Part shown: positions 20,916-29,280 of the stretch, piece after piece
How the letters are laid out: every line of letters begins with the position of its first letter
How positions within the stretch are numbered: the stretch's first letter is position 1
Assembly (NCBI RefSeq): GCF_014522325.1
Contig: NZ_CP041983.1
Location: 1,116,001 to 1,180,000, forward strand
Direction of reading: 5' to 3'
DNA from: Lactobacillus sp. PV012
Lineage (GTDB): Bacteria; Bacillota; Bacilli; Lactobacillales; Lactobacillaceae
DNA: 64,000 bases
The notes under the pieces: model-generated
Database searches by the model: none
Told to the model about the DNA's origin: nothing
Seen by the model: the letters and a program-made list of their open reading frames with translations, nothing else
Position numbers and translations under genes: made by a program

Positions 20916-21947
20916 TTACTTCCCCTTTAAAACCTTATTTGAGGCTCCCTCATCGGTAATTAACCAAGTTTGCTTGGGAGCATGATGCATGTATGACGCA
21001 ATTGCTTCTGCTTTACTAGATCCAGCTGCAATTGCAAATACACGGGGTATTTTATCTAAATCTTCTAATTGTAATCCAATTCTAGGAAATCTCTCGATAA
21101 CCCTTCCTTGACGGTCGAAGAAATACCCGAAACATTCGGCCACTGCACCTTTTTCACGAAGTTTGGACTGAGTAATTAAGTCTAAATTTTTTCGCTTAAC
21201 CATCTCATCTGAACGTCCAATTCCATGAACCACTGCATCACTATTATAAATGTTTGAAATCGCATTCGCAATATCTGAATCTTGCATTAAAATGTTCAAA
21301 GCTTCTGAAGAAACATGCTCTGGTAAATATAAACCTTTATGTTTACCACCTGTCTGTGAAGCCATAACTTGTGCTACAGTATTACTTTGTAATTCCACAC
21401 TTTCTCCTACTGCTCCTCGTCCAGGAACAAATAAAAGATTTCGATAGCGATTTAAATTTGAAGATAGATGCTTAGCTACTCCAGCAATGGTTGCGCCACC
21501 TAAAACAGTTATAATATTTTTTCCAAGTGGCAAAAGTAAATCCAGGGCTGCATTGAGTTTTTCGCTTATAAGTGAAATTACCCGTTCTTGCCGATCTAAG
21601 TCGCCAGGAACTACAATTGCTCTTTCAATACCTAACTTTTGAGCCAATGCGATTTCTTGCTGACTGGCATTAAATAAGCGATCCATTAATGGAGCAGCTT
21701 CCTTTAAAGTCCGTTCTCCTTTTTCTGTCAAAATCATTCCGTAGCTCTTTACTTCAATCAGACCCAATTGTTTTAAATAATCAGTTTCAGTGCGTATATT
21801 TCGTTCACTTAATCCTAATTTTTTAGCAACAACTCTTCGCCCAACTGGAGCTAACAGCGAGATCTGCTCAAGAACCAGAAAACGTTGTCGAATTACTTTT
21901 AAAATATCAGGAACTAAGCTTTGTAGTAAGGTAAAATCTGACTCCAT
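20916..21947 (-). CDS. cggR: Central glycolytic genes regulator CggR (SorC family)
   Basis: Repressor of the gap operon that responds to fructose-1,6-bisphosphate in Bacillus. An N-terminal winged HTH about residues 20-60 contains GRRVVAKKLGLSERNIRTE. A SorC-type sugar-phosphate-binding domain follows, with FVPGRGAVGESVELQSNTVA and the C-terminal VFAIAAGSSKAEAI. The length of 343 aa is normal. It is first in its operon, and tandem operator-like repeats lie 20-60 bases upstream of its start. Confidence 0.95.
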   Translation of the reverse strand: MESDFTLLQSLVPDILKVIRQRFLVLEQISLLAPVGRRVVAKKLGLSERNIRTETDYLKQLGLIEVKSYGMILTEKGERTLKEAAPLMDRLFNASQQEIALAQKLGIERAIVVPGDLDRQERVISLISEKLNAALDLLLPLGKNIITVLGGATIAGVAKHLSSNLNRYRNLLFVPGRGAVGESVELQSNTVAQVMASQTGGKHKGLYLPEHVSSEALNILMQDSDIANAISNIYNSDAVVHGIGRSDEMVKRKNLDLITQSKLREKGAVAECFGYFFDRQGRVIERFPRIGLQLEDLDKIPRVFAIAAGSSKAEAIASYMHHAPKQTWLITDEGASNKVLKGK

Positions 21948-21965
21948 TTGCTTGCTCCTTCTAGT

Positions 21966-22005
21966 GGGACTGCAACTGTCCCAAGCTGTGTCATTTAATG
22001 ACCCA
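21966..22005 (-). promoter_or_regulatory. CggR operator-like tandem repeats
   Basis: On the minus strand TGGGTC-N6-TGAC is followed, exactly 22 bases on, by TGGGAC-N6-AGTCCC. This resembles the tandem CGGGAC-N6-TGTC operator known for Bacillus CggR. It lies between the predicted transcription start and the cggR ATG, where a roadblock repressor would act. Confidence 0.75.
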
Positions 22006-22064
22006 GTACATCTAAAAATATTAGAGAAACATTGACTTCACAATATTTCTCTTTCGACACTTAT

Positions 22065-22093
22065 AGTATAGCAATATCTATTTTTTAATTCAA
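22065..22093 (-). promoter_or_regulatory. SigA promoter of cggR-gap
   Basis: On the minus strand TTGAAT, a 17-base spacer, then TATACT. Transcription would start near 22058 and give a leader of about 110 bases that contains the operator. Confidence 0.75.
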
Positions 22094-22116
22094 GCTAAAT
22101 ATCCATCTTTTTAATT

Positions 22117-22145
22117 TTGAAATCCAAATGGCTATTTGTTATAAT
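22117..22145 (+). promoter_or_regulatory. Promoter of tRNA-Arg
   Basis: TTGAAA, a 17-base spacer, then TATAAT, ending 14 bases before the tRNA. This is near consensus, as expected for a stable-RNA gene. Confidence 0.85.
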
Positions 22146-22159
22146 AGTATTGCTTTTTT

Positions 22160-22231
22160 GACTCCTTAGTGTAATGGATAGCACGTAAGATTCCGGTTCT
22201 TAAAATCTGAGTTCGACTCTCAGGGGAGTCA
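22160..22231 (+). tRNA. tRNA-Arg (anticodon CCG)
   Basis: A full cloverleaf can be folded: acceptor GACTCCT with GGGAGTC, D arm GTGT/GCAC, anticodon stem TAAGA/TCTTA around loop TTCCGGT (anticodon CCG), and T arm CTGAG/CTCAG with loop TTCGACT. No CCA is encoded. It reads the CGG codon, which should be rare in an AT-rich genome. It is a single gene with its own promoter and terminator. Confidence 0.95.
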
Positions 22232-22235
22232 TTCT

Positions 22236-22262
22236 GATCAATTATTTAATTGGTCTTTTTTT
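22236..22262 (+). terminator. Terminator of tRNA-Arg
   Basis: Eight-pair stem GATCAATT/AATTGGTC with a four-base loop and seven T on the plus strand, five bases after the tRNA. Confidence 0.88.
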
Positions 22263-22263
22263 A

Positions 22264-22293
22264 TACAAAAAAATCGGACATCCAGTCCGATTT
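22264..22293 (-). terminator. Terminator of the downstream secreted-protein gene
   Basis: Nine-base perfect stem AAATCGGAC/GTCCGATTT (22271-22293) with a T tail on the minus strand, just after the stop at 22299. Confidence 0.88.
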
Positions 22294-22298
22294 CTTTA

Positions 22299-23777
22299 TT
22301 ATTTAATTGAACCGCTTAAAATTTCAGAACGTTGAGCCATTTGGACATATAATTTACTGCCACTTACTGATATTCCCTCAATTTCACGATTTGTATTAAA
22401 GCTACTCTTTCCTAAATATTCTCCATCTTCTTTTACTTTAAAAATATGATCGTTATATGCAATATAGAATCTCTTCTTATTTGCATCATAAGTAAAACCT
22501 TGGACAGGACTTCCATTTACGAAATCAGATTGTGTTGCCCCAACTTCTACTGGAGTCCAAGTATCACCAACTCTAGTCACTTTCCAATACTCATAGCGAT
22601 GATAGCCTCCATTATGGAAAAGTGCGTACATTGTATGATCGTTTACCATCACCGCATTGTGAATGTACCGTTTTCCAGAAGCTGAGCCATTCCAGATTTT
22701 AAAGCTCCAAATCTTTTCAATTTGCATATCACTTTTTCTAATTTGCAAAATCTCTTCCGAATTTTCTGAATTAGATTGTTTATTATCATTAGCTATTACA
22801 TAAATATAATTTGCAGTTGATCCTAAAGATTGAGCATGACCTAAACGAATATAAGGACTTACTTTAATATTAGCAGCTAATTTTTTAAAACTTCCTAAAC
22901 TTAAACTAGTTAATTTTTGAGTATTAAATTTACTCATTTCATTATTTTTATAAGCCACTAAATGACCCCTTTGATCACTTGAGTCAGCTAACATGGAAAC
23001 CGTAGACCACCCATTAGAAACTGTCAGTCCTTCTGGAATAGGACCTACTTGGGTAAGCCAACTGCCACGTAAACTTAAAGTTGAAGGCTCGAAAAACAAT
23101 GTACTTAGTTTGGTGCCATTATTATTTAATTTTGTTGCTTTTGTAGCAATATTAAAATTACTCCTATGCCCTGACTTAATCGAAATTGCCTTAGGACCTG
23201 CCTTAGGCACTATATTTGCAGAGCTTATGCCTTCTTCCCTATCATTACGCACTACCACATTTACACTAGCATGAGCCTTGCCATAAGTATAGTTTACTTG
23301 CGTGTTTCCTGCTTTTGCAGAGGAAATCACTCTGGCAGAAGTATGGACCTTAGTTGGATTTATCACTGTTCCATGACTATCTGTCACATAATTAATCGCA
23401 TCTATAGTATCAAACTTTCCGTACTCATTCTTTACTAAACTAACAGATTTAGCTACCGAAATTTTATTTCTTACGAAGAATTTTTCATTTACCCAGCCTA
23501 CAGTATGGCCATCTACATAAACATACCAATACCTACCTGAACGGGTCTTCTTAGACGTGTTTGATTGATAGTGGCCCACCTTAAATTGACTAGTTGAAGC
23601 CACTTTATGAGATACACCTTTTGCATTAATCTTACTATAAATACCATAATTCTTTGTCCCAGGTTGCTTAGTTACAAGACTCTGTGCCTGAGTTAACTGG
23701 CTTGTTTTAGCTAAACCAATACTTCCTATCCCTAGTATTACAGCAGAAGTTAAAAATAATTTAGATAATTTTTTCAT
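22299..23777 (-). CDS. Secreted GW/SH3-module protein, paralogue A
   Basis: A 492-aa exported protein of unknown function. It has a signal peptide (residues 1-32, KKLSKLF then a hydrophobic core, cleavage near TQAQ), a GW/SH3-like module about 33-102 ending YVDGHTVGWVNEKFF, and an Ig-like domain about 103-180 (SSAKAGNTQVNYTYG). A beta-rich C-terminal domain about 190-492 has repeated YIYVIANDN, TMYALFHN and RFYIAYND motifs, possibly a propeller. There is no LPXTG motif or transmembrane tail, so retention would be non-covalent; GW modules in Listeria bind lipoteichoic acid. ATG 23777 follows AGGGAG. It lies 30 bases after the GT2 gene and is clearly related to the protein at 27148-29136. Confidence 0.85.
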   Translation of the reverse strand: MKKLSKLFLTSAVILGIGSIGLAKTSQLTQAQSLVTKQPGTKNYGIYSKINAKGVSHKVASTSQFKVGHYQSNTSKKTRSGRYWYVYVDGHTVGWVNEKFFVRNKISVAKSVSLVKNEYGKFDTIDAINYVTDSHGTVINPTKVHTSARVISSAKAGNTQVNYTYGKAHASVNVVVRNDREEGISSANIVPKAGPKAISIKSGHRSNFNIATKATKLNNNGTKLSTLFFEPSTLSLRGSWLTQVGPIPEGLTVSNGWSTVSMLADSSDQRGHLVAYKNNEMSKFNTQKLTSLSLGSFKKLAANIKVSPYIRLGHAQSLGSTANYIYVIANDNKQSNSENSEEILQIRKSDMQIEKIWSFKIWNGSASGKRYIHNAVMVNDHTMYALFHNGGYHRYEYWKVTRVGDTWTPVEVGATQSDFVNGSPVQGFTYDANKKRFYIAYNDHIFKVKEDGEYLGKSSFNTNREIEGISVSGSKLYVQMAQRSEILSGSIK

Positions 23778-23807
23778 TTTATTTCTCCCTAAAAATAACA
23801 CTTCGCT

Positions 23808-24767
23808 CTATTTTACCACATCTCTATTATCATTACTTTTTTCCTTAACAATATAAATTGGTCTTTTCTTTACCTGTAAAAATATCTTTCCAATATATTT
23901 TCCAATTATTCCTAAACATAGTAATTGAATACCCCCGATTAACAAAATAATTGAAACTAATGACGCCCAACCAAATACAGAGGTACTAGGTTCAATAATT
24001 TTTCTTATTATTATAATAATCATCGCAATTACTGCTAATATAAAAGATCCTAGTCCTAGCCAAACTGCTAAATTTAGCGGCATCTCTGAAAAATCTGATA
24101 TTCCATCAAACGCATATTTAAATAATTTCCAAGTACTCCAATCACTAGTACCAGCTACTCGTTCCCGATTATGATAATCTAGATATTTTGTTTTAAAACC
24201 TACCCAACTAAAAATCCCCTTAGAAAAGCGATTATATTCTTGCATTGATAAAACAGCATCAACCATCTGTCTAGTCATCATCCTATAATCTCGTGCTCCT
24301 GGAACAATTTTAGTGTCTGAAACATGATTAATAAACTTATAGAATTGGTTACTAAAGAAGGACTTTATTTTAGCCTCACCTGTTCGATCAACGCGTCGAG
24401 TTCCTACACAATCATACTCTCCAGTCTGAAGTAACTTATACATTTCTGGTAAAAATTCAGGTGGGTCTTGTAAATCTACATCCATTACAACCACGTAATT
24501 ACCATCACTTGCTTCTAATCCAGCGTATAAAGCTGCTTCTTTACCAAAATTTCGCGAAAAAGATAAATAATGAACATGCTCTGGATTTTTTTGATAAAGT
24601 TTACGCAGTTGTTCCAAGGTTTGATCCCTTGATCCATCATTTATAAAGTAGTAATCTACCCAAACTTCTTTCATCTTATTTAACACAACATTTTGCACAG
24701 CTGTATAAAATAAAGGGATACTCTCTTCTTCGTTATAGCAAGGAACTATAATGGATAATTTTTTCAT
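23808..24767 (-). CDS. GtrB/CsbB-like polyprenyl-phosphate glycosyltransferase
   Basis: GT2 (DPM1-type) enzyme expected to load a sugar onto undecaprenyl phosphate on the inner face of the membrane. The nucleotide-sugar start LSIIVPCYNEEESI, the DXD-type VVMDVDLQDPPEF near residue 97, and the family segment FSRNFGKEAALYAGL are present. Two C-terminal transmembrane helices lie about 230-300. The length of 319 aa is typical of CsbB/GtrB. It overlaps the membrane-protein gene upstream by four bases. With the GtrA-like gene it forms a three-component glycosylation cassette; the sugar is unknown. Confidence 0.9.
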   Translation of the reverse strand: MKKLSIIVPCYNEEESIPLFYTAVQNVVLNKMKEVWVDYYFINDGSRDQTLEQLRKLYQKNPEHVHYLSFSRNFGKEAALYAGLEASDGNYVVVMDVDLQDPPEFLPEMYKLLQTGEYDCVGTRRVDRTGEAKIKSFFSNQFYKFINHVSDTKIVPGARDYRMMTRQMVDAVLSMQEYNRFSKGIFSWVGFKTKYLDYHNRERVAGTSDWSTWKLFKYAFDGISDFSEMPLNLAVWLGLGSFILAVIAMIIIIIRKIIEPSTSVFGWASLVSIILLIGGIQLLCLGIIGKYIGKIFLQVKKRPIYIVKEKSNDNRDVVK

Positions 24768-26647
24768 TCTTTTTTAGCCTCTTTAAATTTTCTAATTACG
24801 CTCTCAATCCCATAAATTATTAATCCTAACCAACTTATTATACTAATCCCAAATAAAATTTTAAAACTTGTTGGCCAAATAAACTTTAAAATGGCTGTAT
24901 TATATCCTTTTTTTTGAAAGATAGTAGGACTCTTAATTAAGCTATAGTGTAATGGCGTCACCTTTTTATTATTTACAACTAATTGAGATTGCTTATACAT
25001 TACAATTGGAAGCTGACGTTGTCCTTCCTTTTTACCAATCCATTGAATCTTTAAGGCTCCATCTTTTAACGGCGTTTTTTTGAATTTATCTTCTTGATCG
25101 ATTACTTCTTTTTCAAAAGCATAATTTACTTGATGATAACTTATCTTAGAATTCTTCACTGGTAAATAATCTGGATTGACTTTAATAACTAAATTAAATA
25201 AATTTTCTTTTCTCTTTTTAGTAAAAACTGCTTGTTTTAAACTCCAAAAGTCATTGGTATTACGATAAAAGAAACTGTCTGATGTAAAACTCTTAATATA
25301 ATGATAGCCTTTAGGATAATATTTCATTCCATAAGCCTCTGAATCAGAATTTACACCTTGTAAATACTTAATATATTTTCTTTGAGCGTATTCACTGGTT
25401 GTCGTATAGTATTTTTTACTTACTATTTTGTAAAGTGGAGTATAATTGTTATTTGCTGCTTGCCACAAGCGATTATAACTTAAATTACAGCTTTCCACCA
25501 ATACAATTGCTATACAACCTAACACTCCATAATAAAGTGGTTGTTTTTCTTTCCAATTTATCTGGCTTACTGATATTCCTATTCCTAAAATCAATAGTAT
25601 ATCTGCTATTAATAAAAAGCGAAAAGGAAATTGCAAATAACTTCTTAAAATTGGAAATATCCTTTGGATTAACTGCCAAGGAAATAAGCTACTACTTATA
25701 TACAGGAAAAAAACTCCTGTTAAGGTAACTACATCATTTAAAATTGATTTTTTCCAATTAAATAAAACATAAAGTAATTGCACCAAAAAAATTATAACCA
25801 CTCCAACCAAGATGGCATCGCGAATATTTTCAGATGTACTCACTTCTACCATATTACTTACAAGATTATGAGTTCTAATGGTTGCTAATTTATTTTTAAC
25901 AGAGACAGTTAATAGGGCTCCCCAAACATTAGCAGTTAAGCAAATTGTCCCAACTATAGCCTTAGTTAAATTTAAAATCATCTGCTTTTTTTGGGGAGTA
26001 AGAATGAATCCAGTAATTGCAAATGGAATTAAAGCAAGTGTTACCATCAAAGAAGAAAGCAAATGAGTCTGCAGAAGAGCCGTCATTCCGAGCATTAGCC
26101 CAATCCAGTGAATTGGCCTTTTTTTATCTCGAATCATATTAACTGCTTCAATAAAAACAAATGGTGCAATTGCACTTCCCCACCCAGATAAATTAGTATG
26201 ATCAAACCATGTTTGCAATGGACTTATATTAATGTATAAAAGTGCTAAAATTAAGCTCCAAAGTTTATTAGCCCCTACTTTTTTAACTAAAATATACATT
26301 CCACTACCACCAAGAAGGCAGATTAAAAAGTAGGATACAATTTGAAATCTAAACCATGTGCCGGTTATTAAGACAAGCAACCCCATTATATAAGCAAATA
26401 AAGGGCCGTAAAATGCATTAATAATTCTTCCACTTTGACTAAAGCCATAATTCATTTGAAAATAGCTATAGTTTCCTGTCCGTATCTGTTTGCTAATATC
26501 ATAAAACCGATTGTAGTGAAACCAGGTATCAATATTTAACACAAAACCTCTAGTATTTAATTGACCTTGAATCATTAAATATGTGGCAATAATTATAACC
26601 AAATAAGGCCAATCATCTTGGAACTTCTCCTTTAATTTTTCCTTCAT
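24764..26647 (-). CDS. Large polytopic membrane protein, GT-C / PTPS-related (YfhO-like role)
   Basis: A 627-aa membrane protein with about ten to twelve hydrophobic helices in residues 12-405, a soluble stretch of about 190 residues, and a last helix at 600-618. The segment NIDTWFHYNRFYD after helix one holds an acidic residue in the first extracytoplasmic loop, as in GT-C glycosyltransferases. It resembles lactobacillar proteins annotated as 6-pyruvoyl-tetrahydropterin synthase-related membrane proteins, a name that says little about function. By position it should be the transferase that moves the lipid-linked sugar onto its acceptor. It overlaps the GT2 gene, so translation is coupled. 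Confidence 0.72.
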   Translation of the reverse strand: MKEKLKEKFQDDWPYLVIIIATYLMIQGQLNTRGFVLNIDTWFHYNRFYDISKQIRTGNYSYFQMNYGFSQSGRIINAFYGPLFAYIMGLLVLITGTWFRFQIVSYFLICLLGGSGMYILVKKVGANKLWSLILALLYINISPLQTWFDHTNLSGWGSAIAPFVFIEAVNMIRDKKRPIHWIGLMLGMTALLQTHLLSSLMVTLALIPFAITGFILTPQKKQMILNLTKAIVGTICLTANVWGALLTVSVKNKLATIRTHNLVSNMVEVSTSENIRDAILVGVVIIFLVQLLYVLFNWKKSILNDVVTLTGVFFLYISSSLFPWQLIQRIFPILRSYLQFPFRFLLIADILLILGIGISVSQINWKEKQPLYYGVLGCIAIVLVESCNLSYNRLWQAANNNYTPLYKIVSKKYYTTTSEYAQRKYIKYLQGVNSDSEAYGMKYYPKGYHYIKSFTSDSFFYRNTNDFWSLKQAVFTKKRKENLFNLVIKVNPDYLPVKNSKISYHQVNYAFEKEVIDQEDKFKKTPLKDGALKIQWIGKKEGQRQLPIVMYKQSQLVVNNKKVTPLHYSLIKSPTIFQKKGYNTAILKFIWPTSFKILFGISIISWLGLIIYGIESVIRKFKEAKKE

Positions 26648-26662
26648 TTCATCCTCAATTCA

Positions 26663-27070
26663 TTATTTCTTGAAAGTAATCAATTTATTTACAATAAATT
26701 GAATAAGGGTAGCAACTAAAGTTGCAATAATTTTTACTATCATTTGATTTTGATGAAGCTGATTTACAAAAATAAATAAACACCCTGTAGTAAACAAAGT
26801 AGTTATCTGTCCAATTAAATAATACTCTATAAATCTTCTCAGTAAATGATTATGCACTTTAAAGTTAGCATAACTATTCCAAAAAAAGTTATTAATTAAT
26901 CCACAAGTTGAAGAAATAAAATTTGCAACTTCGGGATTCCAATGCAAAAAAATTGTTAAAATAGAAAAAATTCCAAAATCGACTACTAATCCTAATACTC
27001 CAATTAAGCCATACTTTATTAATTGGATAAATGCTTCTTGATGAATAATTTCACCTAACTTATTTTCCAT
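26663..27070 (-). CDS. GtrA/GtcA-family membrane protein (putative flippase)
   Basis: A 135-aa protein with four transmembrane helices and the GtrA signature region LIKYGLIGVLGLVVDFGIF, FFWNSYANFK and FIVNKLITFKK. Family members are thought to flip undecaprenyl-linked sugars, or help present them, for wall polysaccharide or teichoic acid glycosylation. It is first in the cassette, 15 bases before the GT-C-like gene. Only 77 bases, including a terminator, separate it from the upstream secreted-protein gene. Confidence 0.9.
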   Translation of the reverse strand: MENKLGEIIHQEAFIQLIKYGLIGVLGLVVDFGIFSILTIFLHWNPEVANFISSTCGLINNFFWNSYANFKVHNHLLRRFIEYYLIGQITTLFTTGCLFIFVNQLHQNQMIVKIIATLVATLIQFIVNKLITFKK

Positions 27071-27100
27071 CTTTCACCTAAATAATTTTAATTCATAAGC

Positions 27101-27132
27101 AAAAAGAAGATTCAAAATAGAATCTTCTTTTT
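27101..27132 (-). terminator. Terminator of the upstream secreted-protein gene
   Basis: Thirteen-base perfect stem (27101-27113 with 27120-27132), A-rich and T-rich at its ends, between the stop at 27148 and the GtrA-like gene. Confidence 0.88.
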
Positions 27133-27147
27133 GAATACATTTTTATC

Positions 27148-29136
27148 TTAATCAGTTAATTCTGAACTTTCGAGTAATTCAGGACGTTGTGCCAAATTGA
27201 CATAAAGACGATTATTAGAAATTGAGATTCCTTCAATTTCACGACCCGTTTCAAAAGTATACGCTTCTTTATAAGTGCCATCTTGACCAACTTTAACAAT
27301 TAAATCATTGAAGGCAATATAGAAGTTTTTGTGCTTACTGTCATAAGCAAATCCTTGTACTGGTGCATTTCCACTTACAAAATTTCCACCGGTAGCTCCG
27401 ACCTCTGTTGGATACCAATTAGAACCTGTTCGTTTAAACATCCAGTACTCATAAGTCTTATCTTTAGTATTGTGGTAGAGAGCATACATAGTATTGTCAT
27501 CTACAATAACTGCATTGTGGAAGTAACGTGGATTGCTGCTATCTCCAACCCAAGCCTTAAACGTCCAAATCTTATTAACTGTTAAATCACTCTTATTGAT
27601 TTGGAGTAAAGTTTCTGAGTCAGCAGGATTGTAGCGGCCATGTTCGTTAGCTACAACATAAATATACTTGTCACTTGCTCCCATTCCTTGTCCATGTCCA
27701 GTATAAATATACGGACTAACTTTCATATTTTTAACATAGTTTGTAAAACTCTTAGCAGTTAAACTTGAAAGATTTTGACTAGCATATGGATCCTTTAAAG
27801 CATTTAAATTATAAGCCACAATATGACCAGAAGTTGAGTTACTGTGTGCAAGCAAACTAGTATAGAGCCAACCCTCACTCATTACCATTCCTTCTGGAAT
27901 ATGGCCCACTGCGTTAACTTGTGGAGTATTTATATCTGGTTGTTGATTTAAATATAATGGTTGATAAAACTTAGTTGTAAAAGTTAAACCATTAGTTTTA
28001 TAAGTATGACTGGTACTTTCTGGAGCATAAGTTGTATAATCTACATAATTTTCTGAGTGACCATAGTGCGTGCGCCAACTCTTTAAGTTATTAGTACCTG
28101 GTTTTACTTCAGCATTAGCTTCAGCAATACCTTCTTTATCACTTTTTCTAATTTTGAAAGTTACTGTAGCTTTTGCTTTTTTACCAACGCTATAGGTAAC
28201 CTTTTTAGTACCAGCCTTAGTAGTATCTACATTTTGAGTTGATACTTTAACATTCCAATTTCCTACAACATTTCCATACTCATCAGTCGCATAAGATAGT
28301 GCATATGGAGTATAAAAACTAGTATCTGGATTTTTGACTAAACTAACAACCTTAGGAACTTCAATCTTATTACGAGCAAAAAAGTTTTCATTTACCCAGC
28401 CAGTACGTACCCCATCAACATATATTAACCAGTAACGGTACTTAGTAGCTTGATAAACTTCTGTAGCTTCAATATGATTGTTAGCATAATCAATTCCGTT
28501 ACCAACTTTTTTACCTAATTTACCAGTATTACTAATTGATTTGTAAACATTGTAATTTTTACTACCAGCCTTTTTTACAACTGCTGCTTGAAAAGTAACA
28601 TGGCGATTAAATGTTGTGTCTTTAACTTCGTCTTGCTTACTTACAGTAGTTGTTTTTTTAGGGGTATTTTTAGATGATGTAGCAACCTTTTTTTGCTTTT
28701 TAGCAGCTTCAATAGCTTTATTAGCAGCTTTATTTTGTTTATCTAGTTTTGCTACCGCATTTTGAACAGATTTAAGGTTATTTGTATAAATATCTTCTTC
28801 GTCTTCATTAGTTAAATCTGTAGTTTCTTCATTATTAGCAGGATCAGTATCTTGAACTGCGCCTACTTTTTTATCAGAATTCGTTGTCTGATCTTGAGTA
28901 GCTTGAGAGGTACTTTCTGAATTATTTTGGCTAGTTTGAGATTCAGATTTTGTATTATCAGTTTGTGTTGGTTCTTTATCTTGGTTATTATCAGTTTGAG
29001 TTGTTGTAGTTTGGGACACTTGTGATGAAGATACACTATCAGCTTTTACTGGATTTGAAAGTAAAACCATACTTAAAGCAGCTGCTGATAAAAATGATCC
29101 TAATACCATTGTCCTTTGCTTTTTGATATACTTCAC
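27148..29136 (-). CDS. Secreted GW/SH3-module protein, paralogue B
   Basis: A 662-aa exported protein. The signal peptide is about 1-32 (KYIKKQR, hydrophobic core, cleavage near PVKA). A Ser/Thr/Gln/Asn/Glu-rich linker runs about 33-165, ending in a Lys-rich stretch with likely coiled-coil character. A GW/SH3-like module about 180-265 ends YVDGVRTGWVNENFF, followed by an Ig-like domain (TTKAGTKKVTYSVG) and the same beta-rich C-terminal domain as paralogue A (YIYVVANEHG, TMYALYHN, NFYIAFND, REIEGIS). There is no LPXTG. The start is GTG at 29136, six bases after AGGAAGG; a longer frame from 29157 would read through that site. Function is unknown. Confidence 0.85.
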   Translation of the reverse strand: MKYIKKQRTMVLGSFLSAAALSMVLLSNPVKADSVSSSQVSQTTTTQTDNNQDKEPTQTDNTKSESQTSQNNSESTSQATQDQTTNSDKKVGAVQDTDPANNEETTDLTNEDEEDIYTNNLKSVQNAVAKLDKQNKAANKAIEAAKKQKKVATSSKNTPKKTTTVSKQDEVKDTTFNRHVTFQAAVVKKAGSKNYNVYKSISNTGKLGKKVGNGIDYANNHIEATEVYQATKYRYWLIYVDGVRTGWVNENFFARNKIEVPKVVSLVKNPDTSFYTPYALSYATDEYGNVVGNWNVKVSTQNVDTTKAGTKKVTYSVGKKAKATVTFKIRKSDKEGIAEANAEVKPGTNNLKSWRTHYGHSENYVDYTTYAPESTSHTYKTNGLTFTTKFYQPLYLNQQPDINTPQVNAVGHIPEGMVMSEGWLYTSLLAHSNSTSGHIVAYNLNALKDPYASQNLSSLTAKSFTNYVKNMKVSPYIYTGHGQGMGASDKYIYVVANEHGRYNPADSETLLQINKSDLTVNKIWTFKAWVGDSSNPRYFHNAVIVDDNTMYALYHNTKDKTYEYWMFKRTGSNWYPTEVGATGGNFVSGNAPVQGFAYDSKHKNFYIAFNDLIVKVGQDGTYKEAYTFETGREIEGISISNNRLYVNLAQRPELLESSELTD

Positions 29137-29251
29137 AATTAACCTTCCTCTATACACTCTATCTTATTTCATTACAGCAAGTTTCTCTGTGTGATCTATG
29201 TTCTATTTTATCGTATTTAAAAAAATTTTAAAGTGTTTTGAAATTCTTTAT

Positions 29252-29280
29252 TTGACATAATAGTAAATACATGTTTTAAT
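29252..29280 (+). promoter_or_regulatory. SigA promoter of clpP
   Basis: TTGACA, a 17-base spacer, then TTTAAT. The predicted start near 29287 falls inside the CIRCE element. Confidence 0.8.

Noticed and set aside
22993..23274. Plus-strand open frames inside the secreted-protein genes
   Set aside because: They are antisense shadows with no ribosome site or family pattern.
27148..29136. LPXTG sorting signal in the large secreted protein
   Set aside because: The C-terminus ends SELTD with no LPXTG motif and no hydrophobic tail.
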